A stretch of DNA of 64,000 nt from positions 1 to 64,000 of the forward strand of contig QVRM01004791.1 in the NCBI GenBank assembly GCA_003439945.1, written 5' to 3'. The notes below the pieces were generated by a model that saw nothing but the letters and a program-made list of their open reading frames with translations, did not search any database and was not told the origin of the DNA. Source of the DNA: Dermanyssus gallinae (taxonomy: Eukaryota; Arthropoda; Arachnida; Mesostigmata; Dermanyssidae). Both the position numbers and the translations under genes were made by a program. How positions within the stretch are numbered: position 1 is the stretch's first letter; each line of letters starts with the position of its first letter. Positions 60,850 to 64,000 of the stretch are shown here, one piece after another.

Positions 60850-61927
60850 CTTAGTTTGCACGTCTTGTTACACGTCTGTTTGATCAATTCGATACGCTGC
60901 GCAATCTCTTAAATGTCTACTTGTAGTATTGGACATGCACGGTCCGTATGTTGGCTCTAGATGTAGGTCTACAAAAACATGTATAATTTTTTCTTATTAT
61001 ATTTTTAAAAGACATACGCGCAAGCCTGTCTCGCGTGGTTCGCATATTCTGTAGGTAATGGCACGATCGTCTTTTTATCATTTTGGGAAAAAAAATTGTA
61101 ATTCATTAAGTCTTCAATTAATGCCGGATAGAGATCTAACAGTTGTAGTGTCTCGATAATACCACATAAATCGATTTTTGGAACTCATGTCATCTGAAAG
61201 CCAAAAATTATCAAGATAGGTAGAGGATGATGGACGCATTACTCGATTTAGAGGTGAGATCGACGCCGAAAAACAAAGAAAGTATCCGTTCTAGTCAGCG
61301 CTGCTTCTAGGCATGAAATAAGACAAGAAACGTGCTGCATAGAACGTTTATAGTCGGGAATTGCTGATAATCTCTACCGAAAAATCTTTACTTAAATCTA
61401 CGGATAGTAATAAAATGTCTAACCGTCAAATAAATAAGCGGACTGGTATCATTTGAACATCCGTGTTCGTAAAATGAAAATATGAAGAATAAAACGGCAT
61501 CGTACACATGAGAGGGAGACGCGGCCGCCAAATTTAGAGGTTTGGCACATTGAATAGATCAATAATTACAATTACGTAACTACTGAGGTTTCAACCACGT
61601 TTTGGAGGCCGTAACAGTGCTCCAAGCACTGTTACGACCCAAGTACTCCTGTTGTAAACGTTCAGAGACAATTGCGACGTTGCCAATGCAGACTACGCAG
61701 TGACGTGTAGCGACGAAGAGCAGTTGTAAGCTGTTGCCAATAGACTGGGATGGTATATCCATCCACCAACGTTCATGTGTCGCGCCGAGCTCCTAGCGAC
61801 TCCATTGTGCTCCCGGGACACACCCTGAAGGACACTATCGAACTAAAGAGTAGAGATCGGAACAAAAGCATGAGCTATATAGTGCCGAGTTTTGTCGCTA
61901 TTCAAACTCTCACTCGTGCATTTACAT
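60850..61927. other. No gene seen
   Basis: AT-rich intronic sequence with the 12-bp hairpin at 61610. Confidence 0.4.
61610..61636. repeat. 12-bp perfect inverted repeat, 3-nt loop
   Basis: cgtaacagtgct at 61610-61621, loop cca, exact complement at 61625-61636. Confidence 0.9.
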
Positions 61928-61978
61928 AGTGTGTTCAAAACGTATCGCGACTTTTGTGTTTTTTCAAAAATTATTCAT

Positions 61979-62497
61979 TTATTCATGAATATCTATTTTG
62001 TCCTCTTCAAAGTAATCCCCATGAGATATTATACACTTGTGCCAACGGTTTTTCCAATCTTCGAAGCACTTCAAAAAACCATTTTTTTTAACCTTGTTCA
62101 GCTCCTCCTTCGATGCCGTCTTTATCTCGTCAAGCGTAGCGTAACGTCGTCCTTTCATGGGTCTCTTCAGTTTAGGGAACAAGAAAAAGTCACAGGGGGC
62201 CAGATCTGGGGAATACGGTGGCTGCGGCATCATTAGTGTGTTGTTTTTGGCCAAAAACTCGCGCACAAGCAACGATGTGTGAGCAGGGGCGTTATCGTGG
62301 TGCAAAAGCCAATTTTTGTTCTTCCACAAATCCGGGCGTTTCTGGCGGATTGCTTCGCGCAAATTGCGCATAACTTGCAGGTAATATTCCTTATTGACCG
62401 TTCTACCCTGTGGCAAGAACTCATGATGCACCACGCCCCTGCAATCGTTAATCATTAATTTTTTCATCTGTTGTTGAAGTGCTCGGGCGTCCGGCAC
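61979..62497 (-). pseudogene. Mariner transposase catalytic C-terminal half
   Basis: A 172-codon open frame. About the first 20 residues are out-of-frame sequence across the deletion. From CRGVVHHEFLPQGRTVNK onward it matches the mellifera subfamily of mariner, including the EYYLQVMRNLREAIRQKRPD helix, HHDN and PDLAPCD, and the WKNRWHKCI tail. It is unusually intact for this window, which suggests a fairly recent copy. Without the first Asp it should lack strand cleavage, though such fragments can still be transcribed. Confidence 0.88.
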
Positions 62498-62666
62498 GCT
62501 CTTCGTCGTTCACATCTTCTCGGCCTTCTGAGAACATTTTGTACCACCGATAAACGTTGCTTCGGTCCAAGGTAGCTTCTCCGTATGCCACGGTCAACAT
62601 TCGGAATGCATCCGCGCACTTAATTTCGTTTTTCACACAAAATTTGATACAGGTTCTTTGATCCAT
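62448..62666 (-). pseudogene. Mariner transposase N-terminal DNA-binding fragment
   Basis: A 72-codon open frame with the start region and first helix-turn-helix of mellifera-type mariner transposase (TLDRSNVYRWYKMFSEGRED), ending at a stop right after the deletion junction. It overlaps the C-terminal frame by 50 bases in another frame, which locates the junction at about 62450-62510. Confidence 0.85.
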
Positions 62667-63069
62667 TTTTTTGAATAGGTAAAAATCGAAGACGAACGCG
62701 GCTACCCACGCGTGTTAGACGAAGCCGAATACTACTAGTACGTATACCAGTAGGGGTGGGTCCATCAACATAATTAGGGGGTTCCTCTACCCGCCCGCAA
62801 TATTATTATTATTATTTGGGCGTATTGGTACTTTAGGTTAATACTGGACACGGTAGCCTTAGATTTTGTTTCTGCCGTTCTAGTGTACAACCGGATGATG
62901 AGAACAACAACCAACCAAATGAGCCTACTGACTTACTTAAGGCTGAATCTTATGCTGAGTATCGATACAAATTTCGGAGGCCAAAACACTGTGATGGTGT
63001 CTCAGAGAATCATGTTTTGCATGTACGTCTTATTTTCGCCTTACTTCAAGTGTGCTTGAATTCTACAAT

Positions 63070-63099
63070 AATAATATAATAATAATAATAATAATAATA

Positions 63100-63135
<36 letters not shown>
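63070..63135. repeat. (TAA)n array upstream of copy E
   Basis: About 22 TAA units with two TATAA interruptions, directly before the start of copy E. Preceded by unassigned sequence. Confidence 0.9.
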
Positions 63136-63391
63136 GATCCACTTAGACACTAACTATCTAAGTTTTAGATAGTTAGTATCTAAAACTATCTAGAAGCTTA
63201 CCACATTGCACCCATTACATTAGAGACACTCGGCCCATCAGCACAGGTACAGCAAAACTCCTGCAAGACATCGGAAAAACGAATTGAAGGACGTGTACGG
63301 CGATCGACGCGAGGCCATGTTTTTGAGACAGATGATGTCTTTGGCCGTGTGTAGAGGGAACGTGGCTTCCATTATAGGCGCCATGAACTGA
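63136..63391 (+). mobile_element. R4/Dong-like retrotransposon, copy E, 3' end
   Basis: Short 5'-truncated + strand copy. It contains the ITLETLGP-like region, LLQDIGK, then RREAMFLRQMMSLAVCRGNV and IIGAMN with the stop at 63389-63391. The 3' UTR (to about 63460) matches that of copy A (catgatttaaacgttcata...) and runs into (TAA)n. A frameshift or stop (GKTN*) lies near 63283. The copy begins right after another TAA array at 63070-63135. Confidence 0.78.
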
Positions 63392-63506
63392 CAGAAAGCG
63401 AACAGAGCAGGATAAACATGATTTAAACGTTCATACCTTACAATTATATTAAGTAAATACTAATAATAATAATAATAACTAAGAATAATAATTATATATA
63501 ATAATA

Positions 63507-63594
<88 letters not shown>
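63392..63594 (+). repeat. 3' UTR and (TAA)n tail of copy E
   Basis: About 70 bp of 3' UTR followed by an imperfect then pure (TAA)n array up to 63594. The next retrotransposon copy starts at the very next bases, so this array is both a tail and a landing site. Confidence 0.85.
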
Positions 63595-63998
63595 CCAAGC
63601 ACGCTCGAGCCCAGATTAGGACTTCATGACGACAAAAGACCTGACGGTGTAACAATCCCGCTATGGGCTAACGGCAGATGCTTGGTATGGGATGCTACAG
63701 TGTCCTGTACAGTGGCTCCCTCGTATATACGCCAGAGTTCACTAGAGGCGGGATGGATTGCCGAGCACGCAGATAATGGGAAAAACGCAAGTACCAAGAA
63801 CTGAAGACAAGTTACATCGTAGTGCCAATATCTATGGAAACAATGGGTCCGGTAAGCAAGGGAACCAAGAGATTCATCAGCGAGCTGGGCCAACGGATTA
63901 CAGATCTCACAGGGAATCGGCGCGAGTTTCTACGGCAACTGCTGTCGCTTGCGGTGTGCCGAGGAAACGCCGGCTGTATTGTCGGTTCCATGGAATGA
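63595..63998 (+). pseudogene. R4/Dong-like retrotransposon, copy F: endonuclease domain and C-terminus
   Basis: Starting directly after the TAA array, the frame reads STLEPRLGLHDDKRPDGVTI then RCLVWDATV. RPD followed 15 residues later by Asp fits the restriction-like endonuclease core (PD-(D/E)XK fold) of R2/R4-group elements. One frameshift at about 63776-63790 moves the reading from the HADNGK frame to KYQELKTSYIVVPISMETMG. It then continues through FISELGQRI and FLRQLLSLAVCRGNAGCIVG to a stop at 63996-63998. It is the best-preserved nuclease domain of the family in this window. The 3' UTR lies beyond the edge. Confidence 0.8.
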
Positions 63999-64000
63999 TA

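Larger units (their letters stand above)
61928..62670 (-). mobile_element. Mellifera-type mariner with an internal deletion
   Basis: Reverse-strand sequence encodes the N-terminal helix-turn-helix start (62448-62666, beginning MDQRTCIKFCVKNEIKCADA and running to RPSTSTTDEKIND). It is joined directly to the C-terminal half (61979-62497, from GVVHHEFLPQGR to the end). The C-half keeps HHDNAPAH and SPDLAPCDFFLF with 34 residues between the second and third Asp. The segment with the first catalytic Asp (the region between the N-domain and GVVHHEF in the mellifera subfamily) is missing, and the junction shifts the frame. A likely left end is at 61928 (tgtgttcaaaacgtatcg); I could not find the matching right end. 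It could not make active transposase. Confidence 0.88.

Overview
This looks like a window of animal nuclear DNA, most likely from an arthropod and possibly a mite or tick. That placement is an inference. It rests on very sparse coding sequence, long introns, CAA/CAG-rich leader-like sequence, Tc1/mariner elements, and non-LTR retrotransposons with a restriction-like endonuclease of a kind I associate with chelicerate assemblies. Nothing looks bacterial, organellar or viral.

Only one host gene is recognised with confidence. Two coding exons on the + strand (43041-43220 and 55222-55368) join in frame across a 12 kb intron. They encode the N-terminus and first transmembrane segment of a cation-chloride cotransporter of the SLC12A8 (CCC9) type. 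The remaining exons must lie beyond the right edge. A GC-rich island at about 20.64-24.15 kb has a TATA motif, CAA-rich leader-like sequence and a good splice donor at 22596. It could be the promoter and non-coding first exon of this gene, but that link is not proven.

The rest is mostly transposon debris and microsatellite. From left to right: a TA-embedded 60-bp repeat (0.7 kb); a minisatellite with gag-like debris (3.2-4.5 kb); a dead mariner (5.88-7.14 kb); a nested train of R4/Dong-like retrotransposons joined by (TAA)n arrays (8.3-12.4 kb), with a CR1/Jockey-like LINE inserted in one of them; a Tc1-like element with about 260-bp terminal inverted repeats (15.42-16.96 kb); LINE remnants (17.5-20.6 kb and 25-27.1 kb); an R4-like relic (28.75-29.13 kb); two tRNA-derived SINE families (30.9, 32.7, 35.6, 40.1 and 46.4 kb); a LINE RT relic (38.65-39.46 kb); a 929-bp element with long inverted repeats in the SLC12A8 intron (43.65-44.58 kb); a TA-flanked 0.53-kb element (54.5-55.06 kb); a reverse-strand RT relic (59.9-60.7 kb); an internally deleted mellifera-type mariner (61.93-62.67 kb); and two R4-like copies in tandem at the right edge (63.1-64.0 kb).

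The most interesting pattern is that R4/Dong-like copies repeatedly end in, and start inside, (TAA)n arrays, so arrays and elements appear to seed each other. A second pattern is a set of at least a dozen perfect or near-perfect short inverted duplications with tiny spacers, spread through otherwise unique sequence. A third is a 60-bp hairpin-forming repeat that lies next to or between (TA)n arrays at all three of its sites.
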